From assembly GCA_037443205.1 (NCBI GenBank), contig JBBIOU010000027.1, positions 1 to 43,318 on the forward strand: a stretch of DNA of 43,318 nucleotides, written 5' to 3'. Shown here in pieces: positions 26,059 through 35,307 of this stretch. Under the pieces are notes generated by a model. It did no database searches, was not told the DNA's origin, and saw only the letters and a program-made list of their open reading frames with translations. The position numbers and the translations under genes are program-made. How positions within the stretch are numbered: the stretch's first letter is position 1; the number at the start of each line of letters is the position of its first letter. The stretch comes from JBBIOU01 sp037443205. GTDB taxonomy: Bacteria; Bacteroidota; Bacteroidia; Flavobacteriales_D; UBA2798.

Positions 26059-27147
26059 ATGAGTAAAACAGCATTAATTACAGGCATAACGGGGCAAGAC
26101 GGTGCTTATCTGGCAGAACTGCTTTTGTCTAAAGGCTACAAGGTACATGGTATCAAAAGAAGAAGTTCACTTTTTAATACCAATCGCATTGATCATCTTT
26201 ATCAGGATAAACACGAACAGAATGTTAACTTTTATCTTCATTATGGCGATTTGACCGATAGTACAAATATAGTGCGTGTAATTCAAGAGGTACAGCCGGA
26301 TGAAATATACAATTTAGGCGCACAATCGCATGTACAGGTATCATTCGAAACACCTGAATACACAGCCAACTGCGATGCGCTGGGCACACTTAGAATGTTA
26401 GAAGCCATAAGGATATTAAAACTAGAAAATAAAACAAAATTTTATCAGGCCTCTACTTCCGAGCTGTATGGCAAAGCACAAGAAATACCTCAAAAAGAAA
26501 GCACCCCTTTCTATCCGCGTAGCCCTTATGCTGCAGCCAAACTTTATGCTTTTTGGATTGTAAAAAACTATCGTGAAGCATATAATATTTTTGCCTGCAA
26601 TGGGATATTATTTAATCACGAAAGCCCATTGCGAGGCGAAACTTTTGTTACCAGAAAAATTACACGTGCAGTTGCAAAAATAAAATTAGGCATGCAAAAA
26701 AAACTTTATTTAGGCAACTTAGAGGCTCAGCGCGATTGGGGGCATGCCAAAGATTATGTAGAAGGAATGTGGTTAATGCTGCAACAAAATAAACCTGACG
26801 ATTATGTGTTGGCTACCGGAAAAACCTATACGGTAAGGCATTTTGCAACCTTAGCTTTTAAAGAAGCAGGTATTGATATAGAATGGAAAGGTACGGGTGT
26901 AAACGAAAAAGGAATAGATAAACAGTCGGGCGATATATTGGTTGAAGTTGACGCTGCTTATTTCAGACCTACCGAAGTTGATTTGCTTGTGGGTGATGCA
27001 AGCAAAGCTCAAAAAGAACTAGGTTGGAAATATAAATATGAACTACCCGACCTGATTAAAGAAATGGTACAGGCAGATATAGCACTTTTTAAAAAAGACA
27101 AATACCTGTTGGAAGGCGGACATGATATCATAAATTTTTATGAATAA
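26059..27147 (+). CDS. gmd: GDP-mannose 4,6-dehydratase
   Basis: 362-aa short-chain dehydrogenase/reductase converting GDP-D-mannose to GDP-4-dehydro-6-deoxy-D-mannose. The NADP-binding GITGQDGAYLAELL is at 9-22; the catalytic Tyr157-xxx-Lys161 (YAAAK) and preceding Ser/Thr (ASTSELYG) are intact, as is the family segment NHESPLRGETFVTRKI. The ATG at 26059 matches the family N-terminus exactly. Its 3' end overlaps the next gene, whose product uses the same intermediate, by eight bases. Confidence 0.98.
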   Translation: MSKTALITGITGQDGAYLAELLLSKGYKVHGIKRRSSLFNTNRIDHLYQDKHEQNVNFYLHYGDLTDSTNIVRVIQEVQPDEIYNLGAQSHVQVSFETPEYTANCDALGTLRMLEAIRILKLENKTKFYQASTSELYGKAQEIPQKESTPFYPRSPYAAAKLYAFWIVKNYREAYNIFACNGILFNHESPLRGETFVTRKITRAVAKIKLGMQKKLYLGNLEAQRDWGHAKDYVEGMWLMLQQNKPDDYVLATGKTYTVRHFATLAFKEAGIDIEWKGTGVNEKGIDKQSGDILVEVDAAYFRPTEVDLLVGDASKAQKELGWKYKYELPDLIKEMVQADIALFKKDKYLLEGGHDIINFYE

Positions 27148-28072
27148 ATCCGACAAGATATATATAGCCGGTCACACAGGCATGGTGGGCAGCGCAATAT
27201 TAAGAGCGCTGAAAAAACAAGGATACAATAATTTAATTTTTAAAACACATGCCGAACTTGATTTAACCAACCAACAAAAAGTAAACAATTATTTTGAGCA
27301 AGAAAAACCCGATTATGTATTTTTAGCTGCTGCAAAAGTGGGAGGTATTCATGCCAACAACACCTATCGCGCACAGTTTTTGTACGAGAATCTTATGATA
27401 GCGGGTAATGTTATTCATGCGGCTTACATAAACCATGTAAAAAAATTATTATTTCTGGGTTCGTCTTGTATTTACCCTAAAATGGCGCCACAACCTTTAA
27501 AAGAAGAGTATTTACTTTCGGGATATCTGGAAGCCACCAACGAGCCTTATGCCATAGCAAAAATTGCAGGCATTAAATTATGTGATGCATATCGCGCACA
27601 ATACGGATGCAATTTTATTTCGGCTATGCCGACAAATTTATATGGTCCAAACGATAATTACGATTTAAACACCTCGCATGTATTGCCGGCTCTGATACGC
27701 AAATTTCACACAGCCAAAATTAAACAGCATAATACCGTTGAAATTTGGGGAAGCGGAAAACCCCTGCGCGAATTTTTACATGCTGATGATTTGGCCCGAG
27801 CATGTATATTTTTAATGCAACACTACAATGAGGCAGGATTTATAAATATAGGTACAGGAAAAGATATTTCAATTTACGACCTGGCCTATTTGATTAAAAA
27901 TATTGTGGGTTATACAGGCGATATAACATTTAATCCGCAAATGCCTGACGGCACCCCCAGAAAACTGATGGACGTATCTAAAATAAATTCCATGGGTTGG
28001 AAACACACCATTGAATTAGAACATGGTATACAAATGGTGTACACCGAAGCGGATAAAAGCAAATGGGTATAA
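27140..28072 (+). CDS. fcl: GDP-L-fucose synthase
   Basis: 310-aa NADPH-dependent epimerase-reductase that turns the Gmd product into GDP-L-fucose. The cofactor loop is GHTGMVGSAI (11-20), the active site contains GSSCIYP (Ser108/Ser109) and Tyr137-xxx-Lys141 (YAIAK), and FLAAAKVGGIHANNTY is a family signature. The gmd-fcl pair with overlapping ends indicates that fucose is put into a surface glycan made by the genes that follow. It overlaps the next gene by ten bases. Confidence 0.97.
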   Translation: MNKSDKIYIAGHTGMVGSAILRALKKQGYNNLIFKTHAELDLTNQQKVNNYFEQEKPDYVFLAAAKVGGIHANNTYRAQFLYENLMIAGNVIHAAYINHVKKLLFLGSSCIYPKMAPQPLKEEYLLSGYLEATNEPYAIAKIAGIKLCDAYRAQYGCNFISAMPTNLYGPNDNYDLNTSHVLPALIRKFHTAKIKQHNTVEIWGSGKPLREFLHADDLARACIFLMQHYNEAGFINIGTGKDISIYDLAYLIKNIVGYTGDITFNPQMPDGTPRKLMDVSKINSMGWKHTIELEHGIQMVYTEADKSKWV

Positions 28073-29697
28073 AAAAGAAAATAATATATGTATTACTTAC
28101 TACAATGCCTTTTAACAGCATTGCCCAGCAATTAAACCTGCCGCTTAATTATTTATTCAATTTAGGCCGGGAACAAGAAATGGCTACCCGCGATTCATTT
28201 GAATATCACACAGGCATAAAACCCATAATTGAAAATAAATCTTTGAGTTATAAACAATTTCAACAATTAAATAAAACACAACAAACCAAACATTTTGCCT
28301 GGCTAATGAAAGATAGCGCCTGGCTGAAAAAAAAATTCAAATACGAAAACCTGTTTGAAGCCAAAGGAGAAGATTATTATCTGGAGGTGAACCCTGCATT
28401 TAATTTTGAATATGGCAGAGATATTGCTCATAACGATAAAGAACATTTCTATTTTAATTCCCGTGGCATAAGAATAAGCGCACATGTAACAAAAAAATTC
28501 TCATTTTCTACAACATTTTACGAAAATCAATCGAAGAATTTACGCTACATACGCGATTATGCCAATTCCATAGGCGTTGAAAGATTTATAAATGGTTCGT
28601 GGAGAATAGAAAGCCCTGTGATGCCCGGTCAGGGACGCACAAAGCCTTTTAAAAACAACGCTTATGATTATGCCTGGGCAGAAGGTTATGGTTCATTTTC
28701 GCCTACCCCAAATACAAATATTCAATTGGGTAACGGAAAATTTTTTATTGGCGATGGGTATCGCTCTATGTTATTATCTGATAATAGTTTTAACTACCCT
28801 TTTCTGCGCCTTACACAAAGTTTTTTAAAAGGTCGCGCACAATATACTGTTATATATGCCTATCTGCAACATTATAAACGAATACGTTATTATACAACCC
28901 CCGAGCCGGGTTTTGAAAAAAAGAATGCATCATTTCATTATTTAAGTTTTAATATTTTAAAAAATCTACAAATCGGAATATTTGAATCAACTATTTGGCA
29001 AAGAGCAGACGAAACTCAAAAATTACAACCAGTGGATTATAGTTTTTATAACCCGGTTATCGGAATTAATGCCTTGCGGTTTGGATTTAATGCAAACAAT
29101 AATGTACTTGCCGGAGTAAACGCAAAGTATCAGCCCTATAAAAAAGTATATTTTTATATGCAGGCAGCAGCGGATAATCCTGCCAAAAATCGCTGGGCCT
29201 TTCAACTGGGAGGAAAAATTTTTGATTTGTTTAATTTCAGAAATCTGTCGGCACAATTAGAATTTAATTCGGCCACTAAATATACCTATACGCATGAAAA
29301 CTATTTACAAAACTACAGCCATAGCAACCAGCCATTGGCACACCCTTCAGGCAGCGGCTTTTGGGAAGTTGTAAGCACCCTGCATTACCGAATTGACGAC
29401 TGGATTTATGAGTTTAGAATAAATTATTTACAATATCGTCATTATAATAACTCCATACAATACGGAAAAGATATATTTGTTACGGCAAATGCACCCGCTG
29501 GTTTAGAAAGTAAAATGGCACGCTTAAATTACAGAGATTTTAAAATAGGATATTTATTTAATCATAAAACCAATATGATTTTCTTTGTAGGTTGGTTTTA
29601 TCGCGATTTATGCAATGCACCCGGAGCAAGCGATAAAACAAGTTACATTTATGTATCATTAAGAACTTCTTTGTCTAACTTTTTTTACGATTTTTAA
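28063..29697 (+). CDS. RemB/Wzi-like outer-membrane beta-barrel protein (first copy)
   Basis: 544-aa exported protein with signal peptide (KKKIIYVLLTTMPFNSIAQ). The remainder is a series of alternating aromatic and polar strands typical of a large outer-membrane barrel, ending in a strand with C-terminal Phe (SNFFYDF). Landmarks include NGKFFIGDGYRSMLLSDNS, shared with the second copy at 30769-32343. The closest recognisable families are gliding-motility RemB and capsule-assembly Wzi; the neighbouring fucose and phosphoglycosyltransferase genes favour polysaccharide attachment or export. The start overlaps the fcl end. The specific function is inferred from context. Confidence 0.8.
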   Translation: MGIKKKIIYVLLTTMPFNSIAQQLNLPLNYLFNLGREQEMATRDSFEYHTGIKPIIENKSLSYKQFQQLNKTQQTKHFAWLMKDSAWLKKKFKYENLFEAKGEDYYLEVNPAFNFEYGRDIAHNDKEHFYFNSRGIRISAHVTKKFSFSTTFYENQSKNLRYIRDYANSIGVERFINGSWRIESPVMPGQGRTKPFKNNAYDYAWAEGYGSFSPTPNTNIQLGNGKFFIGDGYRSMLLSDNSFNYPFLRLTQSFLKGRAQYTVIYAYLQHYKRIRYYTTPEPGFEKKNASFHYLSFNILKNLQIGIFESTIWQRADETQKLQPVDYSFYNPVIGINALRFGFNANNNVLAGVNAKYQPYKKVYFYMQAAADNPAKNRWAFQLGGKIFDLFNFRNLSAQLEFNSATKYTYTHENYLQNYSHSNQPLAHPSGSGFWEVVSTLHYRIDDWIYEFRINYLQYRHYNNSIQYGKDIFVTANAPAGLESKMARLNYRDFKIGYLFNHKTNMIFFVGWFYRDLCNAPGASDKTSYIYVSLRTSLSNFFYDF

Positions 29698-29698
29698 A

Positions 29699-30772
29699 GT
29701 GAACGAAACACATTTAATACTCGGATTTTTTACTGCCCTCTTTGTAGTTGTAATTGCTACTCCATCACTGATAAAAGTTGCCAAACTAAAACATCTGGTT
29801 GACGAACCGGGCGAAGAACGTAAACTTCATAAAAAGAGAATACCTACCATTGGCGGCATAATTATTTTCAGTTCGTTTTTATTTTCAGTAGGTTTATGGT
29901 TTCCCGACATCGGAAAAGAACTGCATCATGCCATTAAAGAGTTTAAATACCTGTTGGCTTCATTAGTAATATTGTTCTTTATCGGAATAAAAGATGATAT
30001 TATTGGTACTGCACCCATGAAAAAATTAATCGCCCATATTATGGTTGCTTTTATTTTGGTAATGATGGGCGAAATAAAAATTTCGGGTATGCACGGTTTA
30101 TTTGGAATTGAAGCTATACCCGACTGGGCAAGTGTAATGTTATCGGTATTTGTTTATATTGTTCTGGTAAATGCCTTTAATTTAATTGATGGTGTTGACG
30201 GGCTGGCAGCCGGTATAGGTGCTATTTGTTCAACTGCATTTGGCACCTGGTTTTATTTATGCAATAATCCCTCTTTGTCCATTCTGGCATTTGTATTAAG
30301 TGGAGCGCTGGCAGGATTTTTAATTTTTAATTTCTCTCCGGCTAAAATTTTTATGGGCGACTCAGGTTCTCTGACCATTGGTTGCATAATTTCGGTATTA
30401 GCCATTAAAATGATAGAAACCCCCGTAAAAAACATTCCAGAATACGCACAAAATATTTCATTACCGGTGCTGGTTATGTCTATTTTGGTATATCCTTTAA
30501 TCGACACCTTAAGGATTTTTGTGGTGCGTGCTACAAAAGGTCAATCACCGTTTACAGCTGATAAAAATCATATTCATCATCGTTTACTTAAATTGGGTTT
30601 AAATCATAAAAAAACTGTTTTAACTTTATATTTATTTAATATCTTAGTAATTGCTGTTGCCTGTTTATCTGGTTTCTTTAATGCTACCATATCATTCTTT
30701 ATATCTCTTAGTTTTGCCTGCTTGAGTATTGCCCTGTTGTTTTTACTAAAACCAAAACACAATAAAAATTGA
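29699..30772 (+). CDS. WecA/MraY-family undecaprenyl-phosphate phosphoglycosyltransferase
   Basis: 357-aa polytopic membrane enzyme (about ten or eleven helices) that transfers a sugar 1-phosphate from a UDP-sugar to undecaprenyl phosphate, starting assembly of a lipid-linked glycan. Motifs: IKDDIIG (Asp pair), NAFNLIDGVDGLAAG, FMGDSGSL and the cytoplasmic HIHHRLLKLGL loop, all characteristic. The sequence resembles the WecA branch more than MraY. The start is GTG at 29699, one base after the preceding stop; the stop overlaps the next TTG start. Probably the initiating transferase for the fucose-containing glycan. Confidence 0.93.
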   Translation: MNETHLILGFFTALFVVVIATPSLIKVAKLKHLVDEPGEERKLHKKRIPTIGGIIIFSSFLFSVGLWFPDIGKELHHAIKEFKYLLASLVILFFIGIKDDIIGTAPMKKLIAHIMVAFILVMMGEIKISGMHGLFGIEAIPDWASVMLSVFVYIVLVNAFNLIDGVDGLAAGIGAICSTAFGTWFYLCNNPSLSILAFVLSGALAGFLIFNFSPAKIFMGDSGSLTIGCIISVLAIKMIETPVKNIPEYAQNISLPVLVMSILVYPLIDTLRIFVVRATKGQSPFTADKNHIHHRLLKLGLNHKKTVLTLYLFNILVIAVACLSGFFNATISFFISLSFACLSIALLFLLKPKHNKN

Positions 30773-32343
30773 AATGTAAAACACTATATTTTGTATGGGT
30801 ATTTATAGCGTACAATTGTATCGCTCAGCAAGACAACTATCCTTTATCATTTGAGCTTAACAGACTATTAGAGCCTGCCGCACAAAAATTAGAATCTAAC
30901 CTGCATACCAGTGTTAAACCCTATCTGCGCAGCGAACTGAGTCATAATAATATAAAACCCGAACTATCAGTTTTAGGTATAAAAAATGATTCCTCATTTT
31001 GGGCTAAAACATTAAATGATTTTTATGTATCATCTGATAAAAAAATTATTTTTAAATTATTTCCTCTGCTAAATGCTCAACAAAGTTTTTCAGACAAAAA
31101 TAATTTTAATGCCTACGCTGGGGGATTAAATCTGTTATTACATACCGGCAAAAAACTAAGTATTTATGCCGAAGGATTTTATGAAAATGCACGTTTTGCC
31201 GATTACATACATACATACAGTGATACGCTACACATAAGTCCGGGCTTTGGGTATACCGATATTCAAAATAAACGATATAATAGCCGGTTTGCCAATGGAT
31301 ATATTTCTTACACACCACACCGTTATTTTAATTTTCAGGCCGGAAAAGGAAAACATTTTATTGGAGATGGTTATCGTTCTTTATTACTCTCGGACAACGC
31401 AGCATTTTATCCTTATTTGCGTTTAAGCACTACGTTTTGGCGCATCAAATATATTAACCTGTTTACATTAATGAACGATATGTATGGTATTGAAACAAAC
31501 AAAACACTTCATAAGAGAAAATTTGTATCAGCTCATTATATAAATTGGAATATAAGTAAACGGGTGTCGCTGGGAATATTTGAATCGGTTATTTGGCAGG
31601 CAAAAGATACCTTACAAAACCGGCAGTTTGATATTAATTATCTGAACCCGTTTGTTTTTTACAGACCGGTAGAATATTCGTTGGGCTCGAGCGATAATGT
31701 ATTACTGGGTATGAATTTAAAAGTAAAAATAAACGACCACTATCAAATTTACTCACAATTAATGCTGGACGAATTTTTACTGAAACAAATTCGTGCCGAT
31801 AGCGGTTGGTGGGCCAACAAATATGGTATTCAAATTGGTGCCAAAGCAATTGAGCCGTTTGGGATAAAAAATTTTATAATACAAAGCGAATACAATATTG
31901 CCCGTCCTTTCATTTATTCGCATGGGTCGGTTCAACAAAACTACGGCCACAACAATGCTTCTTTAGCTCATCCCTGGGGAGCAAATTTTAAAGAATGGGT
32001 TAGTATAATTAGTTATTCCCGCAAAAATTTTTATTTGGAATACCAGTTTGTTACGGGTTTTTATGGCACCGATACAAATGCCGTATTAAACTATGGAGGG
32101 AACATTTATCAATCGTACAGTAATCGTGCCCGGGAATATCATAATTATATAGGGCAGGGTTTAAAAAATAATTTAAAATACAGCCGTTTTAAATTAGCTT
32201 ACCTATTAATACCCGCTACTAACCTGCAAATTTTTGCCGAATATGTGTATAGGTCCTTAAGTAACACTCAATATAATCACAAAAACCACTTTATAAATGT
32301 GGGTATCAGTACCCGTATTTGGAACAGGTATGTTGATTATTAG
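30769..32343 (+). CDS. RemB/Wzi-like outer-membrane beta-barrel protein (second copy)
   Basis: 524-aa paralogue of the product of 28063-29697. Signal peptide (KTLYFVWVFIAYNCIAQ), then a barrel-like sequence with GKGKHFIGDGYRSLLLSDN, matching the first copy's most conserved segment, and similar later blocks (NYGHNNASLAHPWG against NYSHSNQPLAHPSG). The end is an aromatic strand (IWNRYVDY). The start is TTG at 30769, overlapping the transferase stop by four bases; no ATG lies upstream of the signal peptide. Probably works with the first copy in glycan or surface-protein handling. Confidence 0.78.
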   Translation: MKCKTLYFVWVFIAYNCIAQQDNYPLSFELNRLLEPAAQKLESNLHTSVKPYLRSELSHNNIKPELSVLGIKNDSSFWAKTLNDFYVSSDKKIIFKLFPLLNAQQSFSDKNNFNAYAGGLNLLLHTGKKLSIYAEGFYENARFADYIHTYSDTLHISPGFGYTDIQNKRYNSRFANGYISYTPHRYFNFQAGKGKHFIGDGYRSLLLSDNAAFYPYLRLSTTFWRIKYINLFTLMNDMYGIETNKTLHKRKFVSAHYINWNISKRVSLGIFESVIWQAKDTLQNRQFDINYLNPFVFYRPVEYSLGSSDNVLLGMNLKVKINDHYQIYSQLMLDEFLLKQIRADSGWWANKYGIQIGAKAIEPFGIKNFIIQSEYNIARPFIYSHGSVQQNYGHNNASLAHPWGANFKEWVSIISYSRKNFYLEYQFVTGFYGTDTNAVLNYGGNIYQSYSNRAREYHNYIGQGLKNNLKYSRFKLAYLLIPATNLQIFAEYVYRSLSNTQYNHKNHFINVGISTRIWNRYVDY

Positions 32344-32363
32344 CTATTATGTAATAAAATAAA

Positions 32364-33764
32364 ATGCAACAATCAATAGAAAATATAATTAGAAAATCTG
32401 TTTCGAATATCTTACCTAAGGCAGAAATCACTGAATTAATTAATTGCTTAAATTATAGTAACCCCTCTGTAAGCATACGCTTAAATCCACATAAAATAAA
32501 TAAACACTCGCTAAATGATAAGGTGCTTTGGAGTAACCATGGGTATTATCTTGATTTTCGACCGGCATTTACTTACGACCCGTTTTTACACGCAGGCGCC
32601 TATTATGTACAAGAAGCATCAAGTATGTTTATAGAAGAAATTTTCAGACAAATTAATGCCTGCAACTCTCCCAAAAAAATATTAGATTTATGTGCTGCTC
32701 CCGGAGGAAAAAGCACACTCATTTCATCCCTCATACACCCCGAGAGCGTTTTAATAAGTAACGAAACAGACCATCACCGTAGCAATATATTGTTGGAAAA
32801 TATTACTAAATGGGGAAATATCAATACTGTGGTATGTAATAACACGCCCCGGGATTACAGCTTTTTGAAAAATTATTTTGATGTAATACTTGCCGATTTA
32901 CCTTGCTCGGGAGAAGGAATGTTTAGAAAAGATAAGAACGCTGTAAATGAATGGAGCGAGAAAAATGTAATTGAGTGCAGCATGACACAACGAAAGATAA
33001 GTGATGATATTTTATCCACTCTTAAACCATACGGATATTATATATACAGCACTTGCACTTTTAATCAAAAAGAAAACGAAGACAATATTGACTACCTTTT
33101 AAAAAAATACGGTCTAAAAAGCATTGTATTAAACATAAAACCATTTAAAGACATACATTACACTGTAACCAAAGAAGGGGCACATTGTTACCGGTTTTTT
33201 CCCCATAAAATAAAAGGTGAAGGTTTTTTTGTGAGTGTACTGCAAAAAACTACCGAAAATTACAATACGCCCAACATAAAATCGAAAAAAAAATTTAATC
33301 TATTGAGAAATATAAATCCGGAATTACGCGAACGATATTCAATAAATTCTGCTGAATTAAATTTATACGAAATAAATAATCATATTTATAACCTGTCTGA
33401 CAATATCCTTAAAACGCTCCAAATTATTGCCGATAATCTTACTCTGCGATATATACCTACCCCGCTATTCGAAATTAAAAACAAAGATTATCTGCCTACA
33501 CAAGCTTTTGCCAACTGCATACAACATAAAATAATACCGGTAAACCTAAGTTACAACGAAGCCATAAACTACCTGATGGGGGCAACTATAGCGCCTGATT
33601 GCCCGCAGGGATTTAATACCGTAACTTATAAAAATGCCCGCTTAGGCTGGATAAAAAAAATAGGCCTAAGGATTAACAATTATTATCCTAAAAACTGGCG
33701 GATAAGACATACCAATAAAAATGAAGCTGTATTTTTATTGTCTGAACAGATAGAAATAATGTAA
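32364..33764 (+). CDS. RsmF-like rRNA cytosine-C5 methyltransferase (NOL1/NOP2/Sun family)
   Basis: 466-aa SAM-dependent RNA m5C methyltransferase. The SAM loop is ILDLCAAPGGKSTLISSL; the two catalytic cysteines are present as ADLPCSGEGMFRKD (Cys181) and STCTF (Cys231). The C-terminal third, ending GLRINNYYPKNWRIR, matches the RsmF-type PUA-like tail rather than RsmB. E. coli RsmF modifies C1407 of 16S rRNA; the exact target here is inferred. Twenty bases after the preceding stop, so possibly read from the polysaccharide operon. Confidence 0.93.
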   Translation: MQQSIENIIRKSVSNILPKAEITELINCLNYSNPSVSIRLNPHKINKHSLNDKVLWSNHGYYLDFRPAFTYDPFLHAGAYYVQEASSMFIEEIFRQINACNSPKKILDLCAAPGGKSTLISSLIHPESVLISNETDHHRSNILLENITKWGNINTVVCNNTPRDYSFLKNYFDVILADLPCSGEGMFRKDKNAVNEWSEKNVIECSMTQRKISDDILSTLKPYGYYIYSTCTFNQKENEDNIDYLLKKYGLKSIVLNIKPFKDIHYTVTKEGAHCYRFFPHKIKGEGFFVSVLQKTTENYNTPNIKSKKKFNLLRNINPELRERYSINSAELNLYEINNHIYNLSDNILKTLQIIADNLTLRYIPTPLFEIKNKDYLPTQAFANCIQHKIIPVNLSYNEAINYLMGATIAPDCPQGFNTVTYKNARLGWIKKIGLRINNYYPKNWRIRHTNKNEAVFLLSEQIEIM

Positions 33765-33784
33765 ATTTTTTGTAATTTAGAATT

Positions 33785-34582
33785 ATGAAAAAACAATTTA
33801 TTGTTCTGTTCATTATTTTAATTATCGTTTCGTGTCGTAAAGCTGATAGGGATTTAGACAGAAGCATTGTTGATTGTCAGGATAACGGTATTGGTTTAAC
33901 CTTTGTTCTGGATGCATGGCGCATAGTTGATGAAGCATGCAAAAGTACATCTGCCTTAAGAAGTTCTTCCATCAATTGTGCCGGTATTGTATATGACGAT
34001 TTACAAAACCCTATGCTCTTACAGATTGATTATGGTACAAACGGATGCACCGCATCAGACGGCCGAACCAGAAAAGGAAAAATTATATGTACTTTAAGCA
34101 ATAATTATACTGCTGCAGGCAGCGTAATTAATATGTCGCTGCAACATTTTTACATAAACAATTATCATCTGGAAGGAAATATAACTTTTACTAATCTTGG
34201 CCTGAATGCTTTGATGCAGAGTGAATATAAACTTAATGCCACAAACATTAAAATAACAAGTCCAGATTTGAGTAAAAGTTTTCTTTGGAATTGTGATATT
34301 AAATTGGTCTGGACAGCAGGAGAATCTACTACTGTCAATTTCAGCGATGACACCTATGTAATAACAGGTTCTTCTTCGGGCACAAACCACAAAGGCAATA
34401 CATTTACTACTAATATTACACAAGCCGGAACACTTAGCGCGGGTTGTTATTGGTTACAAAATGCTGTAATAGAAGTAGCACCTCAGGCTCTAACCAAAAG
34501 AAAAATGACATACCGTGCCACTTGTGTTAATAGCGCTTCCGTAAATGTAAATGGATATGAGTATGTTGTAGAATTACCTTGA
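33785..34582 (+). CDS. Hypothetical lipoprotein
   Basis: 265-aa protein beginning MKKQFIVLFIILIIVSCRK, a lipoprotein signal with the acylated cysteine at position 17. The mature part is polar, rich in Ser/Thr/Asn and probable beta strands, with several cysteines (for example CQDNG, INCAGI, NGCTA), and has no catalytic motif that I recognise. Short spacing after the methyltransferase gene (20 bases) allows co-transcription. It converges on the two-component system. Function unknown. Confidence 0.8.
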   Translation: MKKQFIVLFIILIIVSCRKADRDLDRSIVDCQDNGIGLTFVLDAWRIVDEACKSTSALRSSSINCAGIVYDDLQNPMLLQIDYGTNGCTASDGRTRKGKIICTLSNNYTAAGSVINMSLQHFYINNYHLEGNITFTNLGLNALMQSEYKLNATNIKITSPDLSKSFLWNCDIKLVWTAGESTTVNFSDDTYVITGSSSGTNHKGNTFTTNITQAGTLSAGCYWLQNAVIEVAPQALTKRKMTYRATCVNSASVNVNGYEYVVELP

Positions 34583-34596
34583 TTGAGTAACTATTC

Positions 34597-35304
34597 TTAC
34601 TCTATATTGTTATCATTTAGTTTAAAACCTACACCATGTATATTGGTAATGCTTACATTTTCGTCTGCTTTAAGGTATTTTCTTAAACGAGTAATAAACA
34701 CATCTAAACTACGACCATTAAAATAAGTATCGCTTCCCCAAATCATATTTAATACTATTTCTCTGGGTAATACCTCTCCTTTATGTGCACATAGTAATTT
34801 CAAAACTTCTGCTTCTTTTTTAGTTAATTTTTGCTCATGCGTATTATCAAAAACCAGCAGATAATTAGGATAATTAAATGTAAACTTACCGATGGTAAAA
34901 ACGTCTTTTTCTTGTTTTTGCTTGGTAGGATTTATTCTTTTTAAAATAGCTTCTATACGAAGCATAAGCTCTTCGGTACTAAAAGGTTTGGTTATATAAT
35001 CATCGCCACCGGTTTTAAATCCTTTAATTTTATCTTCTGTCATATTTTTAGCTGTTAGAAATACAATGGGTATTTCTTTATTTAGCTTACGAATATCTTC
35101 AGCCAGCGAAAAACCGTCTTTGTGAGGCAACATCACATCCAATATACAAAGGTCGTATTCGTTTTCGCCAAAAAGTTGCAAACCTTGTTTACCGTCAGTA
35201 GCCAGGGCTACTTTATAGCCGTTCATTTTAAGGTTATCCTGCACAACGAAACCCAGATTCATATCATCTTCTACCAGTAATATTTTAGCTTTTACTACAG
35301 TCAT
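34597..35304 (-). CDS. OmpR-family response regulator
   Basis: 235-aa transcription factor. The receiver domain (about 5-120) has the acidic pair VEDD (13-14), phosphoacceptor Asp56 (CILDVMLP), Thr84 and Lys106 (DDYITKPF). A C-terminal winged-helix DNA-binding domain (about 135-230) includes KLTKKEAEVLKLLCAHKGEVLPREIVLNMIW and RSLDVFITRLRKYL. It follows the kinase gene by three bases, a typical cognate pair. The arrangement resembles RprXY of Bacteroides, but orthology is not shown. No target sites could be identified. Confidence 0.94.
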   Translation of the reverse strand: MTVVKAKILLVEDDMNLGFVVQDNLKMNGYKVALATDGKQGLQLFGENEYDLCILDVMLPHKDGFSLAEDIRKLNKEIPIVFLTAKNMTEDKIKGFKTGGDDYITKPFSTEELMLRIEAILKRINPTKQKQEKDVFTIGKFTFNYPNYLLVFDNTHEQKLTKKEAEVLKLLCAHKGEVLPREIVLNMIWGSDTYFNGRSLDVFITRLRKYLKADENVSITNIHGVGFKLNDNNIE

Positions 35305-35307
35305 AAT

